Assembly: GCA_964016885.1 (NCBI GenBank)
Contig: OZ024742.1
Span: 357,918,587-357,982,586 of the forward strand
Direction: 5' to 3'
Length of the DNA: 64,000 nucleotides
DNA from: Eledone cirrhosa
Lineage: Eukaryota > Mollusca > Cephalopoda > Octopoda > Eledonidae
The notes below the pieces were generated by a model that was given only the letters and a program-made list of their open reading frames with translations, was not told the origin of the DNA and ran no database searches. The translations under genes were made by a program, and so were the position numbers. This document shows positions 20,091-30,174 of this stretch, piece by piece. Numbering within the stretch: the stretch's first letter is position 1; each line of letters opens with the position of its first letter.

Positions 20091-21026
20091 TCTACTTATA
20101 TATATATCCAGCAATTTCTCTGTCTGTCTGTCCGACAGTGGAAACACGTGCGTAGAGAGAGAGTGAGAGTGAAAGAAAGAGACAGACTACGAGAGGGGGA
20201 TAGCGGGAGGGAGAGAGGGAGAGAGAGAGAGAGTGAATAGACGCTAAAACACGTGCTATAGAAACATTACCTTCCCCTCTCCACTGAATTTGATCACTGA
20301 AGCCGAGGGAATCGCTGGTTGCTATAGAGACATCTTGCACAAACCAGAAGTAACCAGTTCGAGGCGGTTCTGACTTGACAACATGCGAAGAAGGTTGCCA
20401 TTAAATTTGTGGTTTGAAGAAGGTTGCTATTGAATTTGTGGTTGTTGCTGCTGATAATAAGGACCATTTGAAGAAGGTTGCTGCAGATGAGGTAATTTAT
20501 TAATCAGATTGCGCAGTTCCATATCCTACGTTTGATTTGTTCAATTTTTTTCTTCAATTTTTGTTGTGTTTTTTTATTTCTTATTGAAAACATATAAATA
20601 ATAAAATAAGGTTAGAAATTTAAATACAATTAAATACGATTTAATTTCCATTTCCAGCAGCCAATGTCCAGTGTTCAATTTCATGAAAAAATTTGAAATA
20701 ATTCAAAAAATTGAAGTTTAACTTTTGAACATTTGTTTTGACAATAAAAAAATATTTCCTTTTCACACCTAATGGTATGATTAAAATTTCATAGGAATAT
20801 TTTTTCTAACCGCCAGTTATTTATTTTCTCCTTTTTCGTTTTAACATATATTTATTTCAAAGATTTCACCGTATAGATAACATATATATTTATACATGCA
20901 TAAAAGACACACCGAGAGACGGTGAACATGTGGTGCCGAAAACATTTCTCATCCAAATCTCAACAATATCAGTATATACACTAGATTTGCTAGCAGAAAA
21001 CCGCCCACCGGGTGGTTTTCTGCTAG
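20091..21026 (+). mobile_element. Helitron-like element 1
   Basis: The 3' end is a strong hairpin: CTAGCAGAAAACC pairs with GGTTTTCTGCTAG (20990-21026), with CCC-GGG inside, followed by T. The end CTAG fits the CTRR end of Helitrons, though a hairpin flush with the end is unusual. The 5' end is set at TC (20091), preceded by A, which begins TCTACTTATATATATATCC much like the next element. There is no Rep/helicase gene, so it would be non-autonomous. The interior holds purine runs (20155-20235). The 5' end is the weaker part of the call. Confidence 0.5.
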
Positions 21027-21608
21027 TCTATATATATAAAACTGAGGATCTCTGTATGTGTGTGTGTGTCTGTGTCTGTGAGATTGAATCCTTAAAACTC
21101 GAGAAGTACCCATCCGATTTTTTTCAAACTTTACATGTGTATTACTTATGTTTCAAGAAGTGTTATGCACATAAAGAAATTCAACTTTTTGATCCCCTAG
21201 GGCCCGCATTAGGTGAAAAACTGCGTTTTTTCAGCTTTTTAGCGGTTTTTTGAGGCGTTACGTCAGACCGATTTCATTGAAATTGTAACTATGTATTAGT
21301 CAGTCTCTTCTTCATAACGTGAGCAAAGAAAGTCCAACTTTTTTATCGCCTAGGCTCCGCATTAGGTGAAAAACATCATTTTTTCTGCTTTCTAGGGCTA
21401 TTTTGAGGCGTGACGTCTAAATCGCATTCAGAGTTATTTCCCTTGGACTGCTTCATCGAGGAAAATCTTAAAGATTATCCAGCCATCAGAGCATTCGGTT
21501 TATTTTCTTTAAATATTGTCCAGGCATGCAGATTTTACACGATTAGGTCTGTTGGCGGCCCGCTTTCTAAAATACCTTATCCTATGCAACGCCGAGTACC
21601 ACTGCTAG
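21027..21608 (+). mobile_element. Helitron-like element 2, directly behind element 1
   Basis: It begins TCTATATATATAAAACTGAG directly after CTAG of element 1 and ends GCAACGCCGAGTACCACTGC plus TAG, then T. The GCAACGCCGRG...CTAG|T terminus recurs on the minus strand at 29888. The interior has two related blocks of about 160 bp, each with GCATTAGGTGAAAAAC (21208 and 21358) and GAGGCGT. Non-coding, 582 bp. Confidence 0.68.
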
Positions 21609-22021
21609 TATATAATATAATTAGCTACCAGCATAAACACTAATATAGATTGCTGAGTCTACCACCTTTAGTTATGTGGATTAATATTCCTGAAGAAATT
21701 CTTATAAATATTAAAACTCAACTAAGGCTAGTTGTCATTTTTCTATCAATGGAGTAATGCATAAACACCATATGTTTACATATTCAATGGACTCTTGGGT
21801 CTCCAATAATCATGTCCGCCTCTCACCAGCTTATTTATTTTTCAGATTTTTTCCAACTTTCCTCTTATTAAATTTTGCTAATCTATCTCCAGCAAAATGT
21901 TATTTTAAGTGATAGCATTCCTGCAGCAATTAACTCTGTTTATACATTAACAAATATTATAAATGACAAAAAAACAACAACATTACAAGAGATCTCATGC
22001 ATTATAAAATAAATAGATAGG

Positions 22022-22205
22022 TAGATTGGCAGTATCGGTAGAGCGTCAGACACCATGCTTTCCAGCATAGTTATGTCCCTTTACGGTCTGAGTTCAAATC
22101 CCGCCGAGATTAACTTTGCCTTTCATCCTTACGAGGTCGATAAAATAAAGTACCAGTGATGCACTGGGGTAATCGCTGGCCTTGTGCCAAAAGTAGAAAC
22201 TCTAA
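22022..22205 (+). mobile_element. tRNA-Lys-like SINE of cephalopod type
   Basis: The head reads TTGGCAGTATCGGTAGAGCG (A box) and GGTCTGAGTTCAAATCCC (B box). The body AACTTTGCCTTTCATCCTT, GGTCGATAAAATAAAGTACC and CACTGGGGTAATCG is the pattern described for tRNA-Lys-derived SINEs of octopus and squid. It is the best lineage clue in the window. It is not a working tRNA gene, because the 3' half does not fold into acceptor and T arms with the 5' half. Confidence 0.88.
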
Positions 22206-23169
22206 TGAAGATGTGGTAAAGAAGTTTGTGCTCTGGCTGGCAATCTACTGATGGAAGAACCTGTAGAGGAAGGTGACAAATCACCTACGTGGACACTCTG
22301 GTAGAAGACACAGAGATGGAGACAATAAAGAAACTGAAGACCATCATAAATGACCATAGTGAACAGAAGCAATGAGTGGAATTAGTGGAGCATCCCACTC
22401 GATGACTGAAGAGAGAATAAGGTAGGATTATATACAATATTCAAGCAGTTTCTGTCAATTCTATACTGTAACTCTATAGATATGTACATATATGTATTAT
22501 ATGTCCACTGTTAAGTACACAAACTTAACCATACAAAAGAGTTTAATACAATTGTTCTGTACTGTATATTTCTAGAGTTAATGTTAGAAAGTGTACATCA
22601 CATAACATCCCCCAAACATCAAAGAGGTTTAACATTAGCTAGTTTAGCTTAAGTTAGCAATGAAGGAAAAGTTAAGAATAGTAAAGAAATGTGTGTATGT
22701 AAGTGTGTGTGATTGTGAATATTCTGTGTGGTTCATGAAAGCTTAAAATGTAGAAATTATATTAGTATAAATATATTCCTTTGAGACTGGAAGGATTAAA
22801 ATATTCACAACATGGCAGCTGCAGTTTTTTGAAATATCAACTGACTGCTTGCTAAATTTATCAACATATCTAAATTTACATGAGCAGTATTCTGGCCAGA
22901 ACGAAAGGAGGTAGGTAACATCACAGTCTATGGGATATCAGGCCATGTAATAGCATTTCAAAAATGTTCAATATCAACTTTTAGGTTTGGGTAAAGTTAA
23001 TCTTTTTAATATTCAGCATTTATAAAACCTCACCAGAGAAAAGAAAAGAAAAGATAACAAAGAGAAAGTCATTGAAGCTAAATACAACGTAAATTTGCTG
23101 AGGTAAAATAGAAATTAGTTTTCTTCATTAGCAGTGTGGTTATCTGTCCAGTGATTCTTTCCTGAGATA
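22206..23169. other. No gene seen
   Basis: No frame or repeat that I can name. It ends with a run of AT-rich DNA before the 106-bp tandem repeat at 23170. Confidence 0.5.
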
Positions 23170-23490
23170 TTCTAACCACATGTCTGTAACATTGGAAGTG
23201 ATCTCTCAAATCAGAGAAGTAGCAACTCTACCTGGAGTGACTCTCTGATCTTTGAGCTACACAATGTATGAGACATTCTAGCTACATTCCAGAATATTGG
23301 AGCTGTGATCTCTCACATTGGAGAAGTAGCAACTCTACCAGGAGTGACTCCCTGATCTTCAAGCTATACACTCAATAAGACATTCTAGCCACATGTCTGT
23401 AATATCAGAGCTGTGACTTCTTCATATCATAGAAATAGCAACTCTACCTGTAATGACTCTCTGATCTTTGTGCTACAAACGCTCTCGAGT
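23170..23490. repeat. 106-bp tandem repeat, three copies
   Basis: Units start at TTCTAACCACA (23170), TTCTAGCTACA (23276) and TTCTAGCCACA (23383). Each contains AGTAGCAACTCTACC or a variant and GACTCYCTGATCTT. The units have diverged by some 10-20 percent. A related single unit lies at about 27205-27285 ahead of another LINE-like relic. Confidence 0.85.
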
Positions 23491-23690
23491 ATGTTACTTC
23501 AAAGACTCTTCGCTGGACAGATTCTACAAGCAAAATCAATTGGCAGGAGACCCAGACAAGATGGTTTGATAACATCCATGAGCTTGGCTGGTCTCACTTG
23601 GGGATCCAGGGGATCAATTGGAGATGGCTGCTTCTGATAGGACATGCTGGAAGGAGTGTTTGTGGACTCTGCTCACATGACCCTTCCATG
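23490..23690 (+). pseudogene. LINE ORF2 C-terminal relic
   Basis: One frame reads TLRWTDSTSKINWQETQTRW, then FDNIHELGWSHLG, WRWLLLIGHAGRSVCGL and CSHDPSMNK before a stop at about 23696. The pattern of spaced Trp and a Cys/His pair near the end resembles the C-terminal tail of Jockey/CR1-type ORF2 proteins. A diverged copy is at 27290-27420. Which family it belongs to is not clear. Confidence 0.45.
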
Positions 23691-23741
23691 AATAAGTAGG
23701 AGGAGAAAGAGAAGAAGGAGAAGAAAAAAAGAAGAAGAAGA

Positions 23742-23925
23742 GCTGGTTAGAATTTTTGAATTTAATACCTGTATGTATAACTTTTCAATTCTAATTAATT
23801 GCATCAAGCTAACTTTGAGATATAAAATCGGGGGAATGTGCTGTGTATTCTGATTTTTGTGTATGAGGGACCCTCCAAACCTGTAGTGCCCTGGTCCCTC
23901 CGAGGTCTAAATACAACCTGTCTAT
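23742..23925 (+). repeat. Dispersed repeat, copy A (inverted copy at 26.7 kb)
   Basis: GGTTAGAATTTTTGAATTTA, TGTATAACTTTTCAATTCTA, GCTGTGTATTCTGATTTTTG and CCTGTAGTGCCCTGGTCCCT match the reverse complement of 26740-26935. It is a non-coding family of at least 180 bp. Confidence 0.8.
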
Positions 23926-24232
23926 ATTCATAGGAGAAAATCATGGAGATTTACTTTATTTACTGATGATGTCACTATAATGTAGTTGCTTCCATTTCAA
24001 CACATCATCTCAGATAATGTCACTAGATAAAACAATTTCAATTTATATTCACAGTTGTATAAATAACATTACATAATGTCGTTGATAAACACAAATATAA
24101 ACACATATAATAAATACAATTAACTATTGTCAAGGACCTCACAAAAACAACACCAGATATATGACCAGAGTGAGAGAAAGAAAAAGAAAAGGGGGGATGA
24201 AAAACGAAAATGACCGTGTGTTCTGCATACAA

Positions 24233-24328
24233 TGTGCAACAATTGGCTGCATGAAATGTGCAACAATTGGCTGCATGAAATGTGCAACAATTGGCTGCAT
24301 GAAATGTGCAACAATTGGCTGCACATCA
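24233..24328. repeat. 24-bp tandem repeat, four copies
   Basis: TGTGCAACAATTGGCTGCAT plus GAAA is repeated four times with practically no change. The period is 8 codons, so all frames without a stop stay open, but the flanks give no sign of a gene. Confidence 0.95.
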
Positions 24329-24379
24329 CAAAGGTCAAGAACAAGTGCAACTAAAACCCTAAATAGATTTTACTTGTAA

Positions 24380-26101
24380 TGAGCTGAACTTGAAAATCTG
24401 TAAATCTTATTTATGTTTCCATTTTGTAGATGTGGTTAAAGATTAGAGATATGACAGGTATTGTTTGAAGTTAATGGTTCTAATTTCTTAATTTTTAACA
24501 ATTTTATAACTGTCTATTTATATCAATCTTTTGTTAGCATAACATTTGAAAGAATAACAATCAATTAGATTGAAGGAAATTCTATTGGCTTAATGTCTTA
24601 CATACATGCAAGTATATAAAATATTGTGTCAATGTTTATGTGTATACATTTTATTATGTGAATCAATCAGACATTATTCGTTGCCAACAGAAAATGTATC
24701 TAAGATGGAATGATTGTGACATTGATGTATAATGAGGAAAGTATTTGCTGGGAAAAGCCATAGATTACATGGAGCTAAGAAAAGAGTTATGCCTCTGTTA
24801 TATTTTTAGTTTGGATTTTCTTCTTGATGTTGTATAACTAATATGTTGGAATCTGTAAATGAAAAATTTCTATAAATTCTATTTTACTACAGGGTTATAT
24901 TTGCATATGTTAAAAACCTTTAGAAATATTTGTGATGGGGAAATAGTATTCTGAATATTTTGACAGAAATAGGAAGTGCAACAGTTTACTATGAGAGGTG
25001 AAATAATTCTAAAGACATTTGTATTGGAATTGTATGACCTAAATTCTGCTTTCATTTGAATCTGACAGAGCATTTGATTCAGAATCAAAGGTGTTTCCAT
25101 TGAGGGTTTCAGTTGATCCCATTAAAAGAATAACCAGTGAATGACACTGAATATATCCTGCTATTCTGTACTTTCTTTACCTTTGTGCTAACAGATGGGA
25201 ATCACTTTAAGCTAAGTAAACTTTGCTGTTGTTAAAAGGTTCATACTTCAGCTTCCACTTTAAGTACTTTTACTGACTGTTCTTTTGCATATATCATCAT
25301 CATCGTCATCATATAAATGTATGCTTTTCCATTGCAAAAGAAAATTAAGTTCTGTGTAAGATTGATGGCTCTAATCCTTAGATAGTAACTTTTGCTTCAG
25401 CAGCTAAAATATATTATATATGGAATGTGACTTTTATATAAACTTGATAAATATGTAAATGCTTGAGAAAAGGCTTGGTATCAGAAAAATTATATGCAAA
25501 ATATATTCTATACTTAAAACATTAATTATAAATTGTTATGTCAGAAACCTACATTTTACCACAGAGAAATTTTGTTATTTTATTATTGATTATTTCTGGG
25601 AAGAAATGTTTTGTAAATGCAAAGAATACAAAAAGAAAAAGAGAAACAAGATAAAGAAAAGGCTGAATTCAAATGTTCTATAAGGCTCCCAATTTGAGGA
25701 AATCTTATTTAAGATCTTTATTCTACTAATTGTCTTTGTGTGTATTCTTTTATATTCCTCATCTATTCATTATTCTCAACATTGGGATTATAACCAAGAT
25801 TTTAGCAATTTTAAATCTAAATTTAAATCACAAAATCCTGTGATTTTGGGATTTCCAATTTACGAAGATTGTCACAGATTTTTTACACATCATAATCAAG
25901 GATTTCTATCAGGAAAAATCATTCCTTCAATAATCATATCATTTACATTTACTCTACACACTTAAAAATCCCTGATTCCACAGTAATGATAATAACGCAG
26001 AGAGATGCATATCACATGCACATTTAATGCAGAACACATGGCTACAAGAATGACAAGTCAGATTCCTCTTATTGAATGTCTTTTATCACAGAAGTTGTTC
26101 T
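24380..26101. other. No gene seen, AT-rich
   Basis: Only short frames exist (for example 25459-25683 plus and 24879-25100 minus), with Lys/Ile/Asn-rich translations as expected by chance in AT-rich DNA. A degenerate SINE tail fragment (ATCATCATCGTCATCAT) lies at about 25294-25312. Confidence 0.55.
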
Positions 26102-26317
26102 TTAGCCCTTTACCAGTTAAATTACACTGTATATATTAGTCTATTTTGTGGTCAAAGCTTTATTTAAAATAATATTGAATCTATGAGGTTTTGATAATAT
26201 TTATTTTGAGAACAATACCTTAATATCAGTATGAGTGGCCAGTTATGGCTGGTTTGATCAGAGAGAGGTAAGAGAATTTTGGCCAGATACAGCTGGTTTA
26301 AATATTACAGGGTTAAA
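26102..26317 (+). mobile_element. MITE-like dispersed repeat, copy 2
   Basis: It matches 18721-18940 throughout (TTATTTTGAGAACAATACCT, CAGTATGAGTGGCCAGTTAT). The right end CAGGGTTAA mirrors the left TTAGCCCTTTA. Confidence 0.72.
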
Positions 26318-26461
26318 GAGGAGTATCCCGTATAATATGCTTCTGATATTGTGTACTGATAAATCTCTGGAACAGTGAAATATGGAATTGGAGGAGTTAT
26401 TGCTTGTTTCTTATTTTCAGAAAACCTGATCTAAAGACAGAAATGTCTCAATTCCAAAACA

Positions 26462-26640
26462 CATGGCTTAGTGGTTAGAGCATTGGACTTGCAATCGAGA
26501 GGTTATGAGTTCAATTCTCGGACCGGGTGATGTGTTGTTTCTTTGAGCAAGACACTTTATTTCACATTGAGCAAGACACTTTATTTCAGCTGTAAAAATG
26601 AGATGATATAACTGGGTCCTTATCATTAAATTACCCAAGA
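26462..26640 (+). mobile_element. tRNA-headed SINE, 3'-truncated
   Basis: The head CATGGCTTAGTGGTTAGAGC and GTTATGAGTTCAATTCTCG is the same as in the SINE at 17.1 kb. TGAGCAAGACACTTTATTTC occurs twice in a row (26547 and 26568), a 30-bp tandem duplication inside the element. It stops after GGGTCCTTATCATT and lacks the GATGAT tail. Confidence 0.85.
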
Positions 26641-26724
26641 CACCTCCAGCGAGATATACCTTGGAGGAGGCCATCTAAACCTGCATAGGTGTGAGCTGTC
26701 ACACACACAATTGGAATGTTCCTC

Positions 26725-26940
26725 ACAGGCAGGGTTGGATTTAGACATTGGTGGTGTGGGGGGGGGGGGACCAGGGCACTTCAGGTTTGTAGGGGAGGAG
26801 CACCTCAGACACAAAAAATTAGAATACACAGCAACCCCACTGCCCAATTTTATATATCAAAGTTAGCTTCGCACAAGTAATTGGAATTGAAAAGTTATAC
26901 ATACAAGTGTTATATTAAAAAATTCTAACCTTCCTAAAAC
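26725..26940 (-). repeat. Dispersed repeat, copy B
   Basis: Inverse of 23742-23925 (GGGACCAGGGCACTTCAGGT, ATTAGAATACACAGC, AATTGGAATTGAAAAGTTAT). It contains a run of 13 G at about 26758-26770. Confidence 0.8.
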
Positions 26941-27189
26941 TAAAAAGCCCAGCTGAAGGCACAAATAAATTGCTATGGCTGTCTCACCCACAGCAGGCGG
27001 GCCCATTGCAATTGTCCCCTTTGCTTCCCTCCCATTAAATTCTGCCCTGAATATACAGTTGTTCAGTCAACTGGTCTATCTACACATTGAATTAACATGT
27101 ATGTGGCTGAGTATTCCATCGCCATGCATAACCTTAAAACATTTGTTACTTTATTTACAAGGAAATACACTTTATTTGAATTAATTAAT

Positions 27190-27425
27190 GAAAAATTTGG
27201 AGTTGTGATCTTTCAATCAGGAGAAGTAGGGGCTATACTTGAAGTGACTCGCTCATTTCCAGGCTACACACTCTATCAAGTAACGTTACTCCAATAAATC
27301 TTTGGAGGAACCCCATTTCTGCTGCTTCAGTTAGAGACAGTTGCTTCTGACAGGACCCTCTATAAGGAATGTTTGAGAACTCTGCCTTCGTGACCCTCTC
27401 AGGAATAAGTGGGTGCTCTGCTCTC
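27190..27425 (+). pseudogene. Second copy of the 106-bp unit plus LINE C-terminal relic
   Basis: GTTGTGATCTTTCAATCAGG, then GAGAAGTAGGGGCTATACTT, GACTCGCTCATTTCC and GCTACACACTC match the 23.2-kb unit. TTGCTTCTGACAGGACC through GACCCTCTCAGGAATAAGTG matches 23628-23700. So the repeat unit and the LINE end travelled together. Confidence 0.5.
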
Positions 27426-28049
27426 CTGTACACTGCATCTGATTCCTCTTATGCCTAGTTTCTCTCTCAGTTTGTTTATGTATACACATGCACCAAAGCA
27501 TGCAAGCTACATTTCTTTCCAATCTTCATAAGTCCTCTGCATACAGCACCCAGGCCTTACTACCATGCGACTCATATATACATGTAAATAGAAACTTTTT
27601 AAGAATGGTGGTTTGTTTCATAGAACCTGAAGCAGGTTTGGCCAGGTTAGTATCAGAATGATTGAATGAGAGAACATGTATAAAGGTTTTCTAAGAAATT
27701 GAGACAGACTTTCATGATATACAATTTGACAGATTTCCCAACTGTCAACTTAACAACGTGAAAATGGAGCTGAGATTTCATGGAAATACATTAAATTTCC
27801 TATATTCTATTTAATCCATTATAGAAATCCAAAAATAATTATATATGTGTATCAAGTCAATCTGTTGACCACTGACCACTGGTCTCTGTCTTCTGAAGCA
27901 TTTTTACTCATCACAGTCTGTCTTTGACATGATTTAACTGTTTTAACGGCTGTTCTAGTGATGAGTTTTCTCATGTTTATATGTATTGAAACACATCTCA
28001 CTTCGTCTCAATCGGAGACAATATTGTTTTTTCATTATATATATACATA
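27426..28049. other. No gene seen
   Basis: AT-rich DNA with no recognised frame, RNA or repeat. Confidence 0.5.
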
Positions 28050-28942
28050 CAGGGTGCGGACGATATCTGTTCGCAAGATTACTGTCTAGGAAAGGATAAC
28101 ACAGTAGTTTTATTTTTTAATATTTATTTATCAAACTTGGGTCAGTTTGTCTTCATAACTTGTTCTTTCGATCTCACTCGATAAACCCGCCATTGGCTTT
28201 AATGACGGCCTCAAGGTAGCCTTGGAACCGGCTACAGGCCTTCGTCACTGTCCCCCGACTTAGGCCCCTAAAGGCACTTGTGATCCTGGCCTTCAGATCG
28301 TCTTTCGTATTGCAGCTAGATCTGTTGGTGTCTCGTTCCACTGCGCCCCACACAAAGAAGTCAAGAGGGTTGAAGTCAGGCGTGCTGGGAGGCCGGATGT
28401 CAGGTGAAGTGTGGTCGACGAAGTTCTCTGACAGCCAGGCTTGGGTCTTTCGACTGGTATGGCAGGGCGCTGAGTCTTGCTGCCACACGTACGGCCTACC
28501 TGCAGCTACCTGGTCGATCCAGGGCTTTACTACCTTGCTCAGAACGCGGATGTAGCCATCGGTGTTCAGCTTGAGGCCCTCAGGGAAGAAGTGAGGTGGT
28601 ACGACGTCACCTTGACTGCTGACGACACCTAAGACCAATGTTGTCGCTGGAAACTTTGTCTGCATGACTCTGGGCACGTCTTTGGATGAGACAGTGAGCC
28701 ACCTGTTGTTCTGGGAGTTGATATTCTAGTCCTTATTTGTCCTCCCGGCATGGATTCCAAGAAGAACTCCGTGTCTCTTTTACAAATCTGGAGGTTCAAA
28801 ATTATTCATAATCAATTATTCTGAAAATAAATAATGGAAATATAGTCACTGTTTTTATGAAGACAAGAGTGACAACGGAAGTAAATAAAATTTGCATAAA
28901 ATTAGCAGTTGAAAATTGCGAACAAATAACGTCGACACCCTG
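28050..28942 (-). mobile_element. Mariner-like DNA transposon, internally deleted
   Basis: Terminal inverted repeats of about 27 bp start CAGGGTG at both ends (28050 and, reversed, 28942) and share TTCGCAA at their inner end, with a few mismatches. TA flanks both ends (28048-28049 and 28943-28944), the target duplication of Tc1/mariner. The 893-bp length is short for a full element (about 1.3 kb), and the N-terminal half of the transposase is missing. Confidence 0.88.
28174..28760 (-). pseudogene. Mariner-like transposase, C-terminal half
   Basis: The open part (28677-28174) reads FPATTLVLGVVSSQGDVVPP, then WQQDSAPCHTSRKTQAWLSE with the second catalytic Asp, and PPSTPDFNPLDFFVWG with the third, 32 residues later. 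It ends AVIKANGGFIE. Homology continues upstream as NINSQNNRWLTVSSKDVPRV past an in-frame TAG at about 28727, but the DNA-binding domain and the first catalytic Asp are not found before the TIR. The parent enzyme cuts and joins the element at TA. This copy is inactive. Confidence 0.85.
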
Positions 28943-29122
28943 TATATATATATAAAAGAAAATCTTGCTCTACATGGCTGAATACAATAAATGTAATCTG
29001 AGTTTTTCGAATATTAATAATAACATTCGATTTGTTTGCAATTTTGCAAACAAGCCTCAACTTTCTAGCCATGTCAGTAGAATGAATACTTCATTCTTGC
29101 TCTTGTGTTGGCATGCGAACAT

Positions 29123-29170
29123 AACTGCAGACACTAATGTTTCTGGGTATCACCCTTCATCAGTACAGCT
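29123..29170 (-). ncRNA. Hammerhead ribozyme candidate
   Basis: On the minus strand AGCTGTA, core CTGATGA, stem II GGGT-gat-ACCC, GAAA, stem III ACA-ttag-TGT, C17, and TGCAGTT. Stem I is 7 bp (AGCTGTA with TGCAGTT, two wobble pairs), stem II 4 bp, stem III 3 bp. The predicted cut is after the C at plus position 29130. All core residues agree; the one deviation is A opposite A at 10.1/11.1. Compact, 48 nt. Confidence 0.7.
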
Positions 29171-29179
29171 CACTGTTCA

Positions 29180-29226
29180 CCTTGAAGGGTGATACACAGA
29201 AACATTAGTGTCGTCTGCAGTTCTGT
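29180..29226 (+). ncRNA. Decayed hammerhead-like copy
   Basis: The right arm reads CTTGAAGGGTGATACACAGA, so the core has lost two bases (CT--TGA) and stem II is damaged. GAAACATTAGTGTC is kept. It is not expected to cleave. Confidence 0.6.
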
Positions 29227-29356
29227 TCGCATGCCAACACAAGAGCAAGAATGAAGTGTTCATTCTACTGACATGGCTATAAAGTTGAGGCTTATTTGCA
29301 AAATTGCAAACGAATCGAATGTTATTATTAATATTCGAAAAACTCAGATTACATTT

Positions 29357-29357
<1 letters not shown>

Positions 29358-29388
<31 letters not shown>

Positions 29389-29564
29389 ACTACATGATTG
29401 GACCTGTTATTTTTCTCTAAAAATGCTTTTTCTGATTCCAATTTCTCATTCTTTCTTCTGATGAAGAACTATCATCCAAAACCCTCTTTTGCTATTTCAA
29501 GCATTAAACTAATATATTCCTTCCATATCCTGTGCCGTTTCTTTTGTTACTTTTGTTTACCTTT

Positions 29565-29598
<34 letters not shown>

Positions 29599-29887
29599 AT
29601 CCTGGTATGTGTATATGCATTTTTTCTTCTAACTTTAATTTTATACCTAATTTTGTATAGTTGACGGTATATTTAATCGATTTCCACGTGCTATTGAAAT
29701 GTAAATATTCTATAGCGGTTGATCGTGAATAGATGGCTGTCATTTATTTATCTACTATTTCTTCATAGGTGCCTTTTAAACTTATAGCCTGGTTTAATTG
29801 ATTTTTTTGTGGTTGATTATGCTAATTGGAAAAGGAAATAGTGTATATATATTATCAAATGATTCTATGGACATACTTTATAGTATA
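29358..29887. other. No gene seen; TA microsatellites
   Basis: TA runs at about 29355-29388 and 29569-29595. The remainder is AT-rich without a recognised element. A frame at 29398-29664 is Phe/Leu/Tyr-rich and not credible. Confidence 0.55.
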
Positions 29888-29925
29888 CTAGCATTAAAGC
29901 CCGGCGTTGCTGGGGGTCATTAAGT
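29888..29925 (-). mobile_element. Helitron-like 3' terminus
   Basis: On the minus strand GCAACGCCGGGCTTTAATGC, then TAG and T. This is the same terminal signature as at 21588-21608. The element body would lie to the right; its 5' end is not found. Confidence 0.55.
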
Positions 29926-30174
29926 TACCAAAATTAGGTTGCACCACCCATTTTATGGCAGCACTTTTTGTCTGCCAGGCACTGGGTGAATGAATTGCAG
30001 ACCTGGAAGCATGAGCTGCGCCAGCAGTGACAATTGTAGTTTCGCCTATGGATATTATCTCTGTGCAAAAAAGTGTTGAAATTTATTGTTTCACAGTACT
30101 TGCGCAACACGCGCGTAGACGATGCCAGCTGAACAACAGAGCTGCGATGGAGTTGTTCTGCATGGTTGTCTGTG

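Larger units (their letters stand above)
28989..29357. mobile_element. Fold-back element carrying a hammerhead ribozyme
   Basis: Arms 28989-29157 and 29183-29357 are inverted copies over about 170 bp (ATGTAATCTGAGTTTTTCGA at left, TCGAAAAACTCAGATTACAT at right), with a 25-bp centre. There is no protein. The left arm holds a near-complete hammerhead on the minus strand and the right arm a decayed copy on the plus strand, both pointing outwards. TA runs flank both sides. The design is that of the PLE fold-backs in miniature. Confidence 0.8.

Noticed and set aside
22022..22100. tRNA gene
   Set aside because: A and B boxes are present, but the sequence goes straight into a known SINE body and cannot form a full cloverleaf with an acceptor stem.
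24120..24379. Repeat-bearing frames around the 24-bp tandem repeat
   Set aside because: Frames stay open because the period is a multiple of three. The flanking sequence is AT-rich with no coding signal, and both strands are equally open.
25459..25683. Small plus-strand frame, Lys/Ile/Asn-rich
   Set aside because: Composition and length are as expected by chance in AT-rich DNA; no motif is recognised.
28280..28555. Plus-strand frame of 91 codons
   Set aside because: It is antisense to the mariner transposase, whose catalytic motifs lie on the minus strand.
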